Positions 22,768 through 34,681 are shown, numbered from the stretch's first letter. The stretch is 64,000 nucleotides of DNA from Auanema rhodensis (GCA_964057225.1 OZ059897.1:9486001-9550000); one strand, 5' to 3'. A program made the numbers and translations. The notes: a model not told the origin generated them from the letters alone.

Positions 22768-23098
22768 TTGAGTTTTACCTTTTATTTGAAATTATAACGT
22801 TTATTTTGAAAATTTATTCCTAACCTCTTTCTGATCAGATAGATTTCTGTAGATGTAACATTGTTTCAGTTCTTAGAACTCTGTTTAAGTGTTTTCAAAC
22901 TTTGTATAGATAACAAGAAAAATGAAATGATAGAGATAGAACACTTCTGAGATCTTGATCCAAGGTTTTTCTGACGGACTGATCCATTAGAACCAAATAT
23001 TACAAGAATTATTCTGATTTCATCTGCATAAAGATCCAGTAGAAAATTACCTTTTGCTCTGAACATCTAAATGATTCAATAGAATATCAGAAATCACA

Positions 23099-23171
23099 GC
23101 CCGGTTAGCTCAGTCGGTAGAGCACCAGACTCTTAATCTGGCTGTCGCGGGTTCGAGCCCCGCATCGGGCT
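23099..23171 (+). tRNA. tRNA-Lys(CUU) copy 57
   Basis: Leader AGAATATC, trailer AAGTTTTACC. The following spacer has CCTCACCTC for CCTAACCTC, as does the one after 27005. Confidence 0.96.
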
Positions 23172-23502
23172 TTAAGTTTTACCTTTTATTTGAAATTATA
23201 ACGTTTATTTTGAAAATTTATTCCTCACCTCTTTCTGATCAGATAGAATTCTGTAGATGTAACATTGTTTCAGTTCTTAGAACTCTGTTTAAGTGTTTTC
23301 AAACTTTGTATAGATAACAAGAAAAATGAAATGATAGAGATAGAACACTTCTGAGATCTTGATCCAAGGTTTTTCTGACGGACTGATCCATTAGAACCAA
23401 ATATTACAAGAATTATTCTGATTTCATCTGCATAAAGATCCAGTAGAAAATTACCTTTTGCTCTGAACATCTAAATGATTCAATAGAATATCAGAAATCA
23501 CA

Positions 23503-23552
23503 GCCCGGTTAGCTCAGTCGGTAGAGCACCAGACTCTTAATCTGGCTGTCGC
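23503..23552 (+). pseudogene. truncated tRNA-Lys(CUU), positions 1-50
   Basis: Same break after position 50 as at 10844, joined to CTGATTTCACC. Leader AGAATATC. Confidence 0.95.
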
Positions 23553-23637
23553 CTGATTTCACCTGCATAAAGATCCAGTAGAAAATTACCTTTTGCTCTG
23601 AACATCTAAATGATTCAATACAATATCAGAAATCACA

Positions 23638-23687
23638 GCCCGGTTAGCTCAGTCGGTAGAGCACCAGACTCTTAATCTGGCTGTCGC
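23638..23687 (+). pseudogene. truncated tRNA-Lys(CUU), positions 1-50
   Basis: Second of two adjacent short units. Leader ACAATATC. Confidence 0.95.
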
Positions 23688-23772
23688 CTGATTTCACCTG
23701 CATAAAGATCCAGTAGAAAATTACCTTTTGCTCTGAACATCTAAATGATTCAATACAATATTAGAAATCACA

Positions 23773-23845
23773 GCCCGGTTAGCTCAGTCGGTAGAGCACC
23801 AGACTCTTAATCTGGCTGTCGCGGGTTCGAGCCCCGCATCGGGCT
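23773..23845 (+). tRNA. tRNA-Lys(CUU) copy 58
   Basis: Leader ACAATATT, shared only with the truncated copies at 10844 and 27679; trailer GAGTTTTACC. Confidence 0.96.
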
Positions 23846-24176
23846 TTGAGTTTTACCTTTTATTTGAAATTATAACGTTTATTTTGAAAATTTATTCCTA
23901 ACCTCTTTCTGATCAGATAGATTTCTGTAGATGTAACATTGTTTCAGTTCTTAGAACTCTGTTTAAGTGTTTTCAAACTTTGTATAGATAACAAGAAAAA
24001 TGAAATGATAGAGATAGAACACTTCTAAGATCTTGATCCAAGGTTTTTCTGACGGACTGATCCATTAGAACCAAAGATTACAAGAATTATTCTGATTTCA
24101 CCTGCATAAAGATCCAGTAGAAAATTACCTTTTGCTCTGAACATCTAAATGATTCAATACAATATCAGAAATCACA

Positions 24177-24249
24177 GCCCGGTTAGCTCAGTCGGTAGAG
24201 CACCAGACTCTTAATCTGGCTGTCGCGGGTTCGAGCCCCGCATCGGGCT
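24177..24249 (+). tRNA. tRNA-Lys(CUU) copy 59
   Basis: Leader ACAATATC, trailer AAGTTTTACC. Confidence 0.96.
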
Positions 24250-24580
24250 TTAAGTTTTACCTTTTATTTGAAATTATAACGTTTATTTTGAAAATTTATT
24301 CCTAACCTCTTTCTGATCAGATAGAATTCTGTAGATGTAACATTGTTTCAGTTCTTAGAACTCTGTTTAAGTGTTTTCAAACTTTGTATAGATACCAAGA
24401 AAAATGAAATGATAGAGATAGAACACTTCTAAGATCTTGATCCAAGGTTTTTCTGACGGACTGATCCATTAGAACCAAAGATTACAAGAATTATTCTGAT
24501 TTCACCTGCATAAAGATCCAGTAGAAAATTACCTTTTGCTCTGAACATCTAAATGATTCAATACAATATCAGAAATCACA

Positions 24581-24653
24581 GCCCGGTTAGCTCAGTCGGT
24601 AGAGCACCAGACTCTTAATCTGGCTGTCGCGGGTTCGAGCCCCGCATCGGGCT
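24581..24653 (+). tRNA. tRNA-Lys(CUU) copy 60
   Basis: Leader ACAATATC, trailer AAGTTTTACC. Confidence 0.96.
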
Positions 24654-24984
24654 TTAAGTTTTACCTTTTATTTGAAATTATAACGTTTATTTTGAAAATT
24701 TATTCCTAACCTCTTTCTGATCAGATAGAATTCTGTAGATGTAACATTGTTTCAGTTCTTAGAACTCTGTTTAAGTGTTTTCAAACTTTGTATAGATAAC
24801 AAGAAAAATGAAATGATAGAGATAGAACACTTCTGAGATCTTGATCCAAGGTTTTTCTGACGGACTGATCCATTAGAACCAAATATTACAAGAATTATTC
24901 TGATTTCATCTGCATAAAGATCCAGTAGAAAATTACCTTTTGCTCTGAACATCTAAATGATTCAATAGAATATCAGAAATCACA

Positions 24985-25057
24985 GCCCGGTTAGCTCAGT
25001 CGGTAGAGCACCAGACTCTTAATCTGGCTGTCGCGGGTTCGAGCCCCGCATCGGGCT
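24985..25057 (+). tRNA. tRNA-Lys(CUU) copy 61
   Basis: Leader AGAATATC, trailer AAGTTTTACC. Confidence 0.96.
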
Positions 25058-25388
25058 TTAAGTTTTACCTTTTATTTGAAATTATAACGTTTATTTTGAA
25101 AATTTATTCCTAACCTCTTTCTGATCAGATAGAATTCTGTAGATGTAACATTGTTTCAGTTCTTAGAACTCTGTTTATGTGTTTTCAAACTTTGTATAGA
25201 TACCAAGAAAAATGAAATGATAGAGATAGAACACTTCTGAGATCTTGATCCAAGGTTTTTCTGACGGACTGATCCATTAGAACCAAAGATTACAAGAATT
25301 ATTCTGATTTCACCTGCATAAAGATCCAGTAGAAAATTACCTTTTCCTCTGAACATCTAAATGATTCAATACAATATCAGAAATCACA

Positions 25389-25461
25389 GCCCGGTTAGCT
25401 CAGTCGGTAGAGCACCAGACTCTTAATCTGGCTGTCGCGGGTTCGAGCCCCGCATCGGGCT
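25389..25461 (+). tRNA. tRNA-Lys(CUU) copy 62
   Basis: Leader ACAATATC, trailer AAGTTTTACC. Confidence 0.96.
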
Positions 25462-25792
25462 TTAAGTTTTACCTTTTATTTGAAATTATAACGTTTATTT
25501 TGAAAATTTATTCCTAACCTCTTTCTGATCAGATAGATTTCTGTAGATGTAACATTGTTTCAGTTCTTAGAACTCTGTTTAAGTGTTTTCAAACTTTGTA
25601 TAGATACCAAGAAAAATGAAATGATAGAGATAGAACACTTCTGAGATCTTGATCCAAGGTTTTTCTGACGGACTGATCCATTAGAACCAAAGATTACAAG
25701 AATTATTCTGATTTCATCTGCATAAAGATCCAGTAGAAAATTACCTTTTGCTCTGAACATCTAAATGATTCAATACAATATCAGAAATCACA

Positions 25793-25865
25793 GCCCGGTT
25801 AGCTCAGTCGGTAGAGCACCAGACTCTTAATCTGGCTGTCGCGGGTTCGAGCCCCGCATCGGGCT
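25793..25865 (+). tRNA. tRNA-Lys(CUU) copy 63
   Basis: Leader ACAATATC, trailer GAGTTTTACC. Confidence 0.96.
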
Positions 25866-26196
25866 TTGAGTTTTACCTTTTATTTGAAATTATAACGTTT
25901 ATTTTGAAAATTTATTCCTAACCTCTTTCTGATCAGATAGATTTCTGTAAATGTAACATTGTTTCAGTTCTTAGAACTCTGTTTAAGTGTTTTCAAACTT
26001 TGTATAGATAACAAGAAAAATGAAATGATAGAGATAGAACACTTCTGAGATCTTGATCCAAGGTTTTTCTGACGGACTGATCCATTAGAACCAAAGATTA
26101 CAAGATTTATTCTGATTTCATCTGCATAAAGATCCAGTAGAAAATTACCTTTTGCTCTGAACATCTAAATGATTCAATAGAATATCAGAAATCACA

Positions 26197-26269
26197 GCCC
26201 GGTTAGCTCAGTCGGTAGAGCACCAGACTCTTAATCTGGCTGTCGCGGGTTCGAGCCCCGCATCGGGCT
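26197..26269 (+). tRNA. tRNA-Lys(CUU) copy 64
   Basis: Leader AGAATATC, trailer GAGTTTTACC. Confidence 0.96.
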
Positions 26270-26600
26270 TTGAGTTTTACCTTTTATTTGAAATTATAAC
26301 GTTTATTTTGAAAATTTATTCCTAACCTCTTTCTGATCAGATAGATTTCTGTAAATGTAACATTGTTTCAGTTCTTAGAACTCTGTTTAAGTGTTTTCAA
26401 ACTTTGTATAGATACCAAGAAAAATGAAATGATAGAGATAGAACACTTCTAAGATCTTGATCCAAGGTTTTTCTGACGGACTGATCCATTAGAACCAAAG
26501 ATTACAAGAATTATTCTGATTTCACCTGCATAAAGATCCAGTAGAAAATTACCTTTTGCTCTGAACATCTAAATGATTCAATAGAATATCAGAAATCACA

Positions 26601-26673
26601 GCCCGGTTAGCTCAGTCGGTAGAGCACCAGACTCTTAATCTGGCTGTCGCGGGTTCGAGCCCCGCATCGGGCT
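26601..26673 (+). tRNA. tRNA-Lys(CUU) copy 65
   Basis: Leader AGAATATC, trailer GAGTTTTACT; the last base change lengthens the second T-run to five. Confidence 0.96.
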
Positions 26674-27004
26674 TTGAGTTTTACTTTTTATTTGAAATTA
26701 TAACGTTTATTTTGAAAATTTATTCCTAACCTCTTTCTGATCAGATAGATTTCTGTAGATGTAACATTGTTTCAGTTCTTAGAACTCTGTTTAAGTGTTT
26801 TCAAACTTTGTATAGATAACAAGAAAAATGAAATGATAGAGATAGAACACTTCTGAGATCTTGATCCAAGGTTTTTCTGACGGACTGATCCATTAGAACC
26901 AAATATTACAAGAATTATTCTGATTTCATCTGCATAAAGATCCAGTAGAAAATTACCTTTTGCTCTGAACATCTAAATGATTCAATAGAATATCAGAAAT
27001 CACA

Positions 27005-27077
27005 GCCCGGTTAGCTCAGTCGGTAGAGCACCAGACTCTTAATCTGGCTGTCGCGGGTTCGAGCCCCGCATCGGGCT
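27005..27077 (+). tRNA. tRNA-Lys(CUU) copy 66
   Basis: Leader AGAATATC, trailer AAGTTTTACC. Confidence 0.96.
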
Positions 27078-27408
27078 TTAAGTTTTACCTTTTATTTGAA
27101 ATTATAACGTTTATTTTGAAAATTTATTCCTCACCTCTTTCTGATCAGATAGAATTCTGTAGATGTAACATTGTTTCAGTTCTTAGAACTCTGTTTAAGT
27201 GTTTTCAAACTTTGTATAGATAACAAGAAAAATGAAATGATAGAGATAGAACACTTCTGAGATCTTGATCCAAGGTTTTTCTGACGGACTGATCCATTAG
27301 AACCAAATATTACAAGAATTATTCTGATTTCATCTGCATAAAGATCCAGTAGAAAATTACCTTTTGCTCTGAACATCTAAATGATTCAATAGAATATCAG
27401 AAATCACA

Positions 27409-27458
27409 GCCCGGTTAGCTCAGTCGGTAGAGCACCAGACTCTTAATCTGGCTGTCGC
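27409..27458 (+). pseudogene. truncated tRNA-Lys(CUU), positions 1-50
   Basis: First of three adjacent short units. Leader AGAATATC, as in the first short unit at 23503. Confidence 0.95.
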
Positions 27459-27543
27459 CTGATTTCACCTGCATAAAGATCCAGTAGAAAATTACCTTTT
27501 GCTCTGAACATCTAAATGATTCAATACAATATCAGAAATCACA

Positions 27544-27593
27544 GCCCGGTTAGCTCAGTCGGTAGAGCACCAGACTCTTAATCTGGCTGTCGC
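27544..27593 (+). pseudogene. truncated tRNA-Lys(CUU), positions 1-50
   Basis: Middle of three adjacent short units. Leader ACAATATC. Confidence 0.95.
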
Positions 27594-27678
27594 CTGATTT
27601 CACCTGCATAAAGATCCAGTAGAAAATTACCTTTTGCTCTGAACATCTAAATGATTCAATACAATATTAGAAATCACA

Positions 27679-27728
27679 GCCCGGTTAGCTCAGTCGGTAG
27701 AGCACCAGACTCTTAATCTGGCTGTCGC
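27679..27728 (+). pseudogene. truncated tRNA-Lys(CUU), positions 1-50
   Basis: Last of three adjacent short units. Leader ACAATATT, as in the single short unit at 10844. Confidence 0.95.
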
Positions 27729-27813
27729 CTGATTTCACCTGCATAAAGATCCAGTAGAAAATTACCTTTTGCTCTGAACATCTAAATGATTCAATACAAT
27801 ATCAGAAATCACA

Positions 27814-27886
27814 GCCCGGTTAGCTCAGTCGGTAGAGCACCAGACTCTTAATCTGGCTGTCGCGGGTTCGAGCCCCGCATCGGGCT
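27814..27886 (+). tRNA. tRNA-Lys(CUU) copy 67
   Basis: Leader ACAATATC, trailer GAGTTTTACC. Confidence 0.96.
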
Positions 27887-28217
27887 TTGAGTTTTACCTT
27901 TTATTTGAAATTATAACGTTTATTTTGAAAATTTATTCCTAACCTCTTTCTGATCAGATAGATTTCTGTAGATGTAACATTGTTTCAGTTCTTAGAACTC
28001 TGTTTAAGTGTTTTCAAACTTTGTATAGATAACAAGAAAAATGAAATGATAGAGATAGAACACTTCTAAGATCTTGATCCAAGGTTTTTCTGACGGACTG
28101 ATCCATTAGAACCAAAGATTACAAGAATTATTCTGATTTCACCTGCATAAAGATCCAGTAGAAAATTACCTTTTGCTCTGAACATCTAAATGATTCAATA
28201 CAATATCAGAAATCACA

Positions 28218-28290
28218 GCCCGGTTAGCTCAGTCGGTAGAGCACCAGACTCTTAATCTGGCTGTCGCGGGTTCGAGCCCCGCATCGGGCT
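28218..28290 (+). tRNA. tRNA-Lys(CUU) copy 68
   Basis: Leader ACAATATC, trailer AAGTTTTACC. Confidence 0.96.
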
Positions 28291-28621
28291 TTAAGTTTTA
28301 CCTTTTATTTGAAATTATAACGTTTATTTTGAAAATTTATTCCTAACCTCTTTCTGATCAGATAGAATTCTGTAGATGTAACATTGTTTCAGTTCTTAGA
28401 ACTCTGTTTAAGTGTTTTCAAACTTTGTATAGATACCGAGAAAAATGAAATGATAGAGATAGAACACTTCTAAGATCTTGATCCAAGGTTTTTCTGACGG
28501 ACTGATCCATTAGAACCAAAGATTACAAGAATTATTCTGATTTCACCTGCATAAAGATCCAGTAGAAAATTACCTTTTGCTCTGAACATCTAAATGATTC
28601 AATACAATATCAGAAATCACA

Positions 28622-28694
28622 GCCCGGTTAGCTCAGTCGGTAGAGCACCAGACTCTTAATCTGGCTGTCGCGGGTTCGAGCCCCGCATCGGGCT
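28622..28694 (+). tRNA. tRNA-Lys(CUU) copy 69
   Basis: Leader ACAATATC, trailer AAGTTTTACC. Confidence 0.96.
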
Positions 28695-29025
28695 TTAAGT
28701 TTTACCTTTTATTTGAAATTATAACGTTTATTTTGAAAATTTATTCCTAACCTCTTTCTGATCAGATAGAATTCTGTAGATGTAACATTGTTTCAGTTCT
28801 TAGAACTCTGTTTAAGTGTTTTCAAACTTTGTATAGATAACAAGAAAAATGAAATGATAGAGATAGAACACTTCTGAGATCTTGATCCAAGGTTTTTCTG
28901 ACGGACTGATCCATTAGAACCAAAGATTACAAGAATTATTCTGATTTCATCTGCATAAAGATCCAGTAGAAAATTACCTTTTGCTCTGAACATCTAAATG
29001 ATTCAATACAATATCAGAAATCACA

Positions 29026-29098
29026 GCCCGGTTAGCTCAGTCGGTAGAGCACCAGACTCTTAATCTGGCTGTCGCGGGTTCGAGCCCCGCATCGGGCT
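29026..29098 (+). tRNA. tRNA-Lys(CUU) copy 70
   Basis: Leader ACAATATC, trailer GAGTTTAACC (no proximal T4). Confidence 0.96.
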
Positions 29099-29429
29099 TT
29101 GAGTTTAACCTTTTATTTGAAATTATAACGTTTATTTTGAAAATTTATTCCTAACCTCTTTCTGATCAGATAGATTTCTGTAGATGTAACATTGTTTCAG
29201 TTCTTAGAACTCTGTTTAAGTGTTTTCAAACTTTGTATAGATAACAAGAAAAATGAAATGATAGAGATAGAACACTTCTGAGATCTTGATCCAAGGTTTT
29301 TCTGACGGACTGATCCATTAGAACCAATGATTACAAGAATTATTCTGATTTCATCTGCATAAAGATCCAGTAGAAAATTACCTTTTGCTCTGAACATCTA
29401 AATGATTCAATACAATATCAGAAATCACA

Positions 29430-29502
29430 GCCCGGTTAGCTCAGTCGGTAGAGCACCAGACTCTTAATCTGGCTGTCGCGGGTTCGAGCCCCGCATCGGG
29501 CT
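29430..29502 (+). tRNA. tRNA-Lys(CUU) copy 71
   Basis: Leader ACAATATC, trailer GAGTTTAACC (no proximal T4). Confidence 0.96.
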
Positions 29503-29833
29503 TTGAGTTTAACCTTTTATTTGAAATTATAACGTTTATTTTGAAAATTTATTCCTAACCTCTTTCTGATCAGATAGATTTCTGTAGATGTAACATTGTT
29601 TCAGTTCTTAGAACTCTGTTTAAGTGTTTTCAAACTTTGTATAGATAACAAGAAAAATGAAATGATAGAGATAGAACACTTCTGAGATCTTGATCCAAGG
29701 TTTTTCTGACGGACTGATCCATTAGAACCAAAGATTACAAGAATTATTCTGATTTCATCTGCATAAAGATCCAGTAGAAAATTACCTTTTGCTCTGAACA
29801 TCTAAATGATTCAATACAATATCAGAAATCACA

Positions 29834-29906
29834 GCCCGGTTAGCTCAGTCGGTAGAGCACCAGACTCTTAATCTGGCTGTCGCGGGTTCGAGCCCCGCAT
29901 CGGGCT
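29834..29906 (+). tRNA. tRNA-Lys(CUU) copy 72
   Basis: Leader ACAATATC, trailer GAGTTTAACC (no proximal T4). Confidence 0.96.
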
Positions 29907-30237
29907 TTGAGTTTAACCTTTTATTTGAAATTATAACGTTTATTTTGAAAATTTATTCCTAACCTCTTTCTGATCAGATAGATTTCTGTAGATGTAACAT
30001 TGTTTCAGTTCTTAGAACTCTGTTTAAGTGTTTTCAAACTTTGTATAGATAACAAGAAAAATGAAATGATAGAGATAGAACACTTCTGAGATCTTGATCC
30101 AAGGTTTTTCTGACGGACTGATCCATTAGAACCAAAGATTACAAGAATTATTCTGATTTCATCTGCATAAAGATCCAGTAGAAAATTACCTTTTGCTCTG
30201 AACATCTAAATGATTCAATACAATATCAGAAATCACA

Positions 30238-30310
30238 GCCCGGTTAGCTCAGTCGGTAGAGCACCAGACTCTTAATCTGGCTGTCGCGGGTTCGAGCCCC
30301 GCATCGGGCT
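30238..30310 (+). tRNA. tRNA-Lys(CUU) copy 73
   Basis: Leader ACAATATC, trailer AAGTTTTACC. Confidence 0.96.
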
Positions 30311-30641
30311 TTAAGTTTTACCTTTTATTTGAAATTATAACGTTTATTTTGAAAATTTATTCCTAACCTCTTTCTGATCAGATAGATTTCTGTAGATGTA
30401 ACATTGTTTCAGTTCTTAGAACTCTGTTTAAGTGTTTTCAAACTTTGTATAGATAACAAGAAAAATGAAATGATAGAGATAGAACACTTCTGAGATCTTG
30501 ATCCAAGGTTTTTCTGACGGACTGATCCGTTAGAACCAAATATTACAAGAATTATTCTGATTTCATCTGCATAAAGATCCAGTAGAAAATTACCTTTTGC
30601 TCTGAACATCTAAATGATTCAATACAATATCAGAAATCACA

Positions 30642-30714
30642 GCCCGGTTAGCTCAGTCGGTAGAGCACCAGACTCTTAATCTGGCTGTCGCGGGTTCGAG
30701 CCCCGCATCGGGCT
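30642..30714 (+). tRNA. tRNA-Lys(CUU) copy 74
   Basis: Leader ACAATATC, trailer GAGTTTAACC (no proximal T4). Confidence 0.96.
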
Positions 30715-31045
30715 TTGAGTTTAACCTTTTATTTGAAATTATAACGTTTATTTTGAAAATTTATTCTTAACCTCTTTCTGATCAGATAGATTTCTGTAGA
30801 TGTAACATTGTTTCAGTTCTTAGAACTCTGTTTAAGTGTTTTCAAACTTTGTATAGATAACAAGAAAAATGAAATGATAGAGATAGAACACTTCTGAGAT
30901 CTTGATCCAAGGTTTTTCTGACGGACTGATCCATTAGAACCAAAGATTACAAGAATTATTCTGATTTCATCTGCATAAAGATCCAGTAGAAAATTACCTT
31001 TTGCTCTGAACATCTAAATGATTCAATACAATATCAGAAATCACA

Positions 31046-31118
31046 GCCCGGTTAGCTCAGTCGGTAGAGCACCAGACTCTTAATCTGGCTGTCGCGGGTT
31101 CGAGCCCCGCATCGGGCT
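31046..31118 (+). tRNA. tRNA-Lys(CUU) copy 75
   Basis: Leader ACAATATC, trailer GAGTTTAACC (no proximal T4). Confidence 0.96.
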
Positions 31119-31449
31119 TTGAGTTTAACCTTTTATTTGAAATTATAACGTTTATTTTGAAAATTTATTCCTAACCTCTTTCTGATCAGATAGATTTCTG
31201 TAGATGTAACATTGTTTCAGTTCTTAGAACTCTGTTTAAGTGTTTTCAAACTTTGTATAGATAACAAGAAAAATGAAATGATAGAGATAGAACACTTCTG
31301 AGATCTTGATCCAAGGTTTTTCTGACGGACTGATCCATTAGAACCAAAGATTACAAGAATTATTCTGATTTCATCTGCATAAAGATCCAGTAGAAAATTA
31401 CCTTTTGCTCTGAACATCTAAATGATTCAATACAATATCAGAAAGCACA

Positions 31450-31522
31450 GCCCGGTTAGCTCAGTCGGTAGAGCACCAGACTCTTAATCTGGCTGTCGCG
31501 GGTTCGAGCCCCGCATCGGGCT
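31450..31522 (+). tRNA. tRNA-Lys(CUU) copy 76
   Basis: Leader ACAATATC, with AAAGCACA instead of AAATCACA directly before the gene; trailer GAGTTTTACC. Confidence 0.96.
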
Positions 31523-31853
31523 TTGAGTTTTACCTTTTATTTGAAATTATAACGTTTATTTTGAAAATTTATTCCTAACCTCTTTCTGATCAGATAGATT
31601 TCTGTAAATGTAACATTGTTTCAGTTCTTAGAACTCTAATTAAGTGTTTTCAAACTTTGTATAGATAACAAGAAAAATGAAATGATAGAGATAGAACACT
31701 TCTGAGATCTTGATCCAAGGTTTTTCTGACGGACTGATCCATTAGAACCAAATATTACAAGAATTATTCTGATTTCATCTGCATAAAGATCCAGTAGAAA
31801 ATTACCTTTTGCTCTGAACATCTAAATGATTCAATAGAATATCAGAAATCACA

Positions 31854-31926
31854 GCCCGGTTAGCTCAGTCGGTAGAGCACCAGACTCTTAATCTGGCTGT
31901 CGCGGGTTCGAGCCCCGCATCGGGCT
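31854..31926 (+). tRNA. tRNA-Lys(CUU) copy 77
   Basis: Leader AGAATATC, trailer AAGTTTTACC. Confidence 0.96.
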
Positions 31927-32257
31927 TTAAGTTTTACCTTTTATTTGAAATTATAACGTTTATTTTGAAAATTTATTCCTCACCTCTTTCTGATCAGATA
32001 GAATTCTGTAGATGTAACATTGTTTCAGTTCTTAGAACTCTGTTTAAGTGTTTTCAAACTTTGTATAGATAACAAGAAAAATGAAATGATAGAGATAGAA
32101 CACTTCTGAGATCTTGATCCAAGGTTTTTCTGACGGACTGATCCATTTGAACCAAATATTACAAGAATTATTCTGATTTCACCTGCATAAAGATCCAGTA
32201 GAAAATTACCTTTTGCTCTGAACATCTAAATGATTCAATACAATATCAGAAATCACA

Positions 32258-32330
32258 GCCCGGTTAGCTCAGTCGGTAGAGCACCAGACTCTTAATCTGG
32301 CTGTCGCGGGTTCGAGCCCCGCATCGGGCT
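32258..32330 (+). tRNA. tRNA-Lys(CUU) copy 78
   Basis: Leader ACAATATC, trailer GAGTTTTACC. Confidence 0.96.
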
Positions 32331-32661
32331 TTGAGTTTTACCTTTTATTTGAAATTATAACGTTTATTTTGAAAATTTATTCCTAACCTCTTTCTGATCA
32401 GATAGAATTCTGTAGATGTAACATTGTTTCAGTTCTTAGAACTCTGTTTAAGTGTTTTCAAACTTTGTATAGATACCAAGAAAAATGAAATGATAGAGAT
32501 AGAACACTTCTAAGATCTTGATCCAAGGTTTTTCTGACGGACTGATCCATTAGAACCAAAGATTACAAGAATTATTCTGATTTCACCTGCATAAAGATCC
32601 AGTAGAAAATTACCTTTTGCTCTGAACATCTAAATGATTCAATACAATATCAGAAATCACA

Positions 32662-32734
32662 GCCCGGTTAGCTCAGTCGGTAGAGCACCAGACTCTTAAT
32701 CTGGCTGTCGCGGGTTCGAGCCCCGCATCGGGCT
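32662..32734 (+). tRNA. tRNA-Lys(CUU) copy 79
   Basis: Leader ACAATATC, trailer GAGTTTTACC. Confidence 0.96.
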
Positions 32735-33065
32735 TTGAGTTTTACCTTTTATTTGAAATTATAACGTTTATTTTGAAAATTTATTCCTAACCTCTTTCTG
32801 ATCAGATAGATTTCTGTAGATGTAACATTGTTTCAGTTCTTAGAACTCTGTTTAAGTGTTTTCAAACTTTGTATAGATACCAAGAAAAATGAAATGATAG
32901 AGATAGAACACTTCTAAGATCTTGATCCAAGGTTTTTCTGACGGACTGATCCATTAGAACCAAAGATTACAAGAATTATTCTGATTTCACCTGCATAAAG
33001 ATCCAGTAGAAAATTACCTTTTGCTCTGAACATCTAAATGATTCAATACAATATCAGAAATCACA

Positions 33066-33138
33066 GCCCGGTTAGCTCAGTCGGTAGAGCACCAGACTCT
33101 TAATCTGGCTGTCGCGGGTTCGAGCCCCGCATCGGGCT
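33066..33138 (+). tRNA. tRNA-Lys(CUU) copy 80
   Basis: Leader ACAATATC, trailer AAGTTTTACC. An A-to-T change makes the second run T8 here, the strongest terminator that I noticed in the array. Confidence 0.96.
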
Positions 33139-33469
33139 TTAAGTTTTACCTTTTTTTTGAAATTATAACGTTTATTTTGAAAATTTATTCCTAACCTCTT
33201 TCTGATCAGATAGAATTCTGTAGATGTAACATTGTTTCAGTTCTTAGAACTCTGTTTAAGTGTTTTCAAACTTTGTATAGATAACAAGAAAAATGAAATG
33301 ATAGAGATAGAACACTTCTGAGATCTTGATCCAAGGTTTTTCTGACGGACTGATCCATTAGAACCAAAGATTACAAGAATTATTCTGATTTCATCTGCAT
33401 AAAGATCCAGTAGAAAATTACCTTTTGCTCTGAACATCTAAATGATTCAATACAATATCAGAAATCACA

Positions 33470-33542
33470 GCCCGGTTAGCTCAGTCGGTAGAGCACCAGA
33501 CTCTTAATCTGGCTGTCGCGGGTTCGAGCCCCGCATCGGGCT
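33470..33542 (+). tRNA. tRNA-Lys(CUU) copy 81
   Basis: Leader ACAATATC, trailer GAGTTTTACC. Confidence 0.96.
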
Positions 33543-33873
33543 TTGAGTTTTACCTTTTATTTGAAATTATAACGTTTATTTTGAAAATTTATTCCTAACC
33601 TCTTTCTGATCAGATAGATTTCTGTAAATGTAACATTGTTTCAGTTCTTAGAACTCTGTTTAAGTGTTTTCAAACTTTGTATAGATAACAAGAAAAATGA
33701 AATGATAGAGATAGAACACTTCTGAGATCTTGATCCAAGGTTTTTCTGACGGACTGATCCATTAGAACCAAAGATTACAAGAATTATTCTGATTTCACCT
33801 GCATAAAGATCCAGTAGAAAATTACCTTTTCCTCTGAACATCTAAATGATTCAATACAATATCAGAAATCACA

Positions 33874-33946
33874 GCCCGGTTAGCTCAGTCGGTAGAGCAC
33901 CAGACTCTTAATCTGGCTGTCGCGGGTTCGAGCCCCGCATCGGGCT
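33874..33946 (+). tRNA. tRNA-Lys(CUU) copy 82
   Basis: Leader ACAATATC, trailer AAGTTTTACC. Confidence 0.96.
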
Positions 33947-34277
33947 TTAAGTTTTACCTTTTATTTGAAATTATAACGTTTATTTTGAAAATTTATTCCT
34001 AACCTCTTTCTGATCAGATAGATTTCTGTAGATGTAACATTGTTTCAGTTCTTAGAACTCTGTTTAAGTGTTTTCAAACTTTGTATAGATACCAAGAAAA
34101 ATGAAATGATAGAGATAGAACACTTCTGAGATCTTGATCCAAGGTTTTTCTGACGGACTGATCCATTAGAACCAAAGATTACAAGAATTATTCTGATTTC
34201 ATCTGCATAAAGATCCAGTAGAAAATTACCTTTTGCTCTGAACATCTAAATGATTCAATAGAATATCAGAAATCACA

Positions 34278-34350
34278 GCCCGGTTAGCTCAGTCGGTAGA
34301 GCACCAGACTCTTAATCTGGCTGTCGCGGGTTCGAGCCCCGCATCGGGCT
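34278..34350 (+). tRNA. tRNA-Lys(CUU) copy 83
   Basis: Leader AGAATATC, trailer GAGTTTTACC. Confidence 0.96.
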
Positions 34351-34681
34351 TTGAGTTTTACCTTTTATTTGAAATTATAACGTTTATTTTGAAAATTTAT
34401 TCCTAACCTCTTTCTGATCAGATAGAATTCTGTAGATGTAACATTGTTTCAGTTCTTAGAACTCTGTTTAAGTGTTTTCAAACTTTGTATAGATACCAAG
34501 AAAAATGAAATGATAGAGATAGAACACTTCTAAGATCTTGATCCAAGGTTTTTCTGACGGACTGATCCATTAGAACCAAAGATTACAAGAATTATTCTGA
34601 TTTCACCTGCATAAAGATCCAGTAGAAAATTACCTTTTGCTCTGAACATCTAAATAATTCAATACAATATCAGAAATCACA

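Larger units (their letters stand above)
10979..23502 (+). repeat. tandem array block 2, 404-bp units
   Basis: Thirty-one units with no length change. Nearly all have CTTTCTGATC in the spacer rather than the full 16-bp palindrome. From about 15.4 kb units with leader AGAATATC interleave with ACAATATC units. Substitutions such as CCAAATATTAC for CCAAAGATTAC mark a subgroup. Spacers hold no supportable gene. Confidence 0.95.
23503..23772 (+). repeat. two 135-bp short units in tandem
   Basis: Starts at 23503, 23638 and 23773 are spaced by exactly 135 bp. The two units differ in their leaders, so they are not simply fresh copies of one another. Confidence 0.95.
23773..27408 (+). repeat. tandem array block 3, nine 404-bp units
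   Basis: The first units (to about 24650) repeat the pattern seen after 27814. Later units around 25.1-26.6 kb share rare marks (TTTTCCTCTG, GATACCAAG combined with CTGAGATC, CAAGATTTATTC) with units near 33.8-34.3 and 37.1-38.3 kb. Confidence 0.95.
27409..27813 (+). repeat. three 135-bp short units in tandem
   Basis: Starts at 27409, 27544, 27679 and 27814 are spaced by 135 bp. Leaders run AGAATATC, ACAATATC, ACAATATT, then ACAATATC at the next full gene: the order at 23503-23773 with one unit added. Confidence 0.95.
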
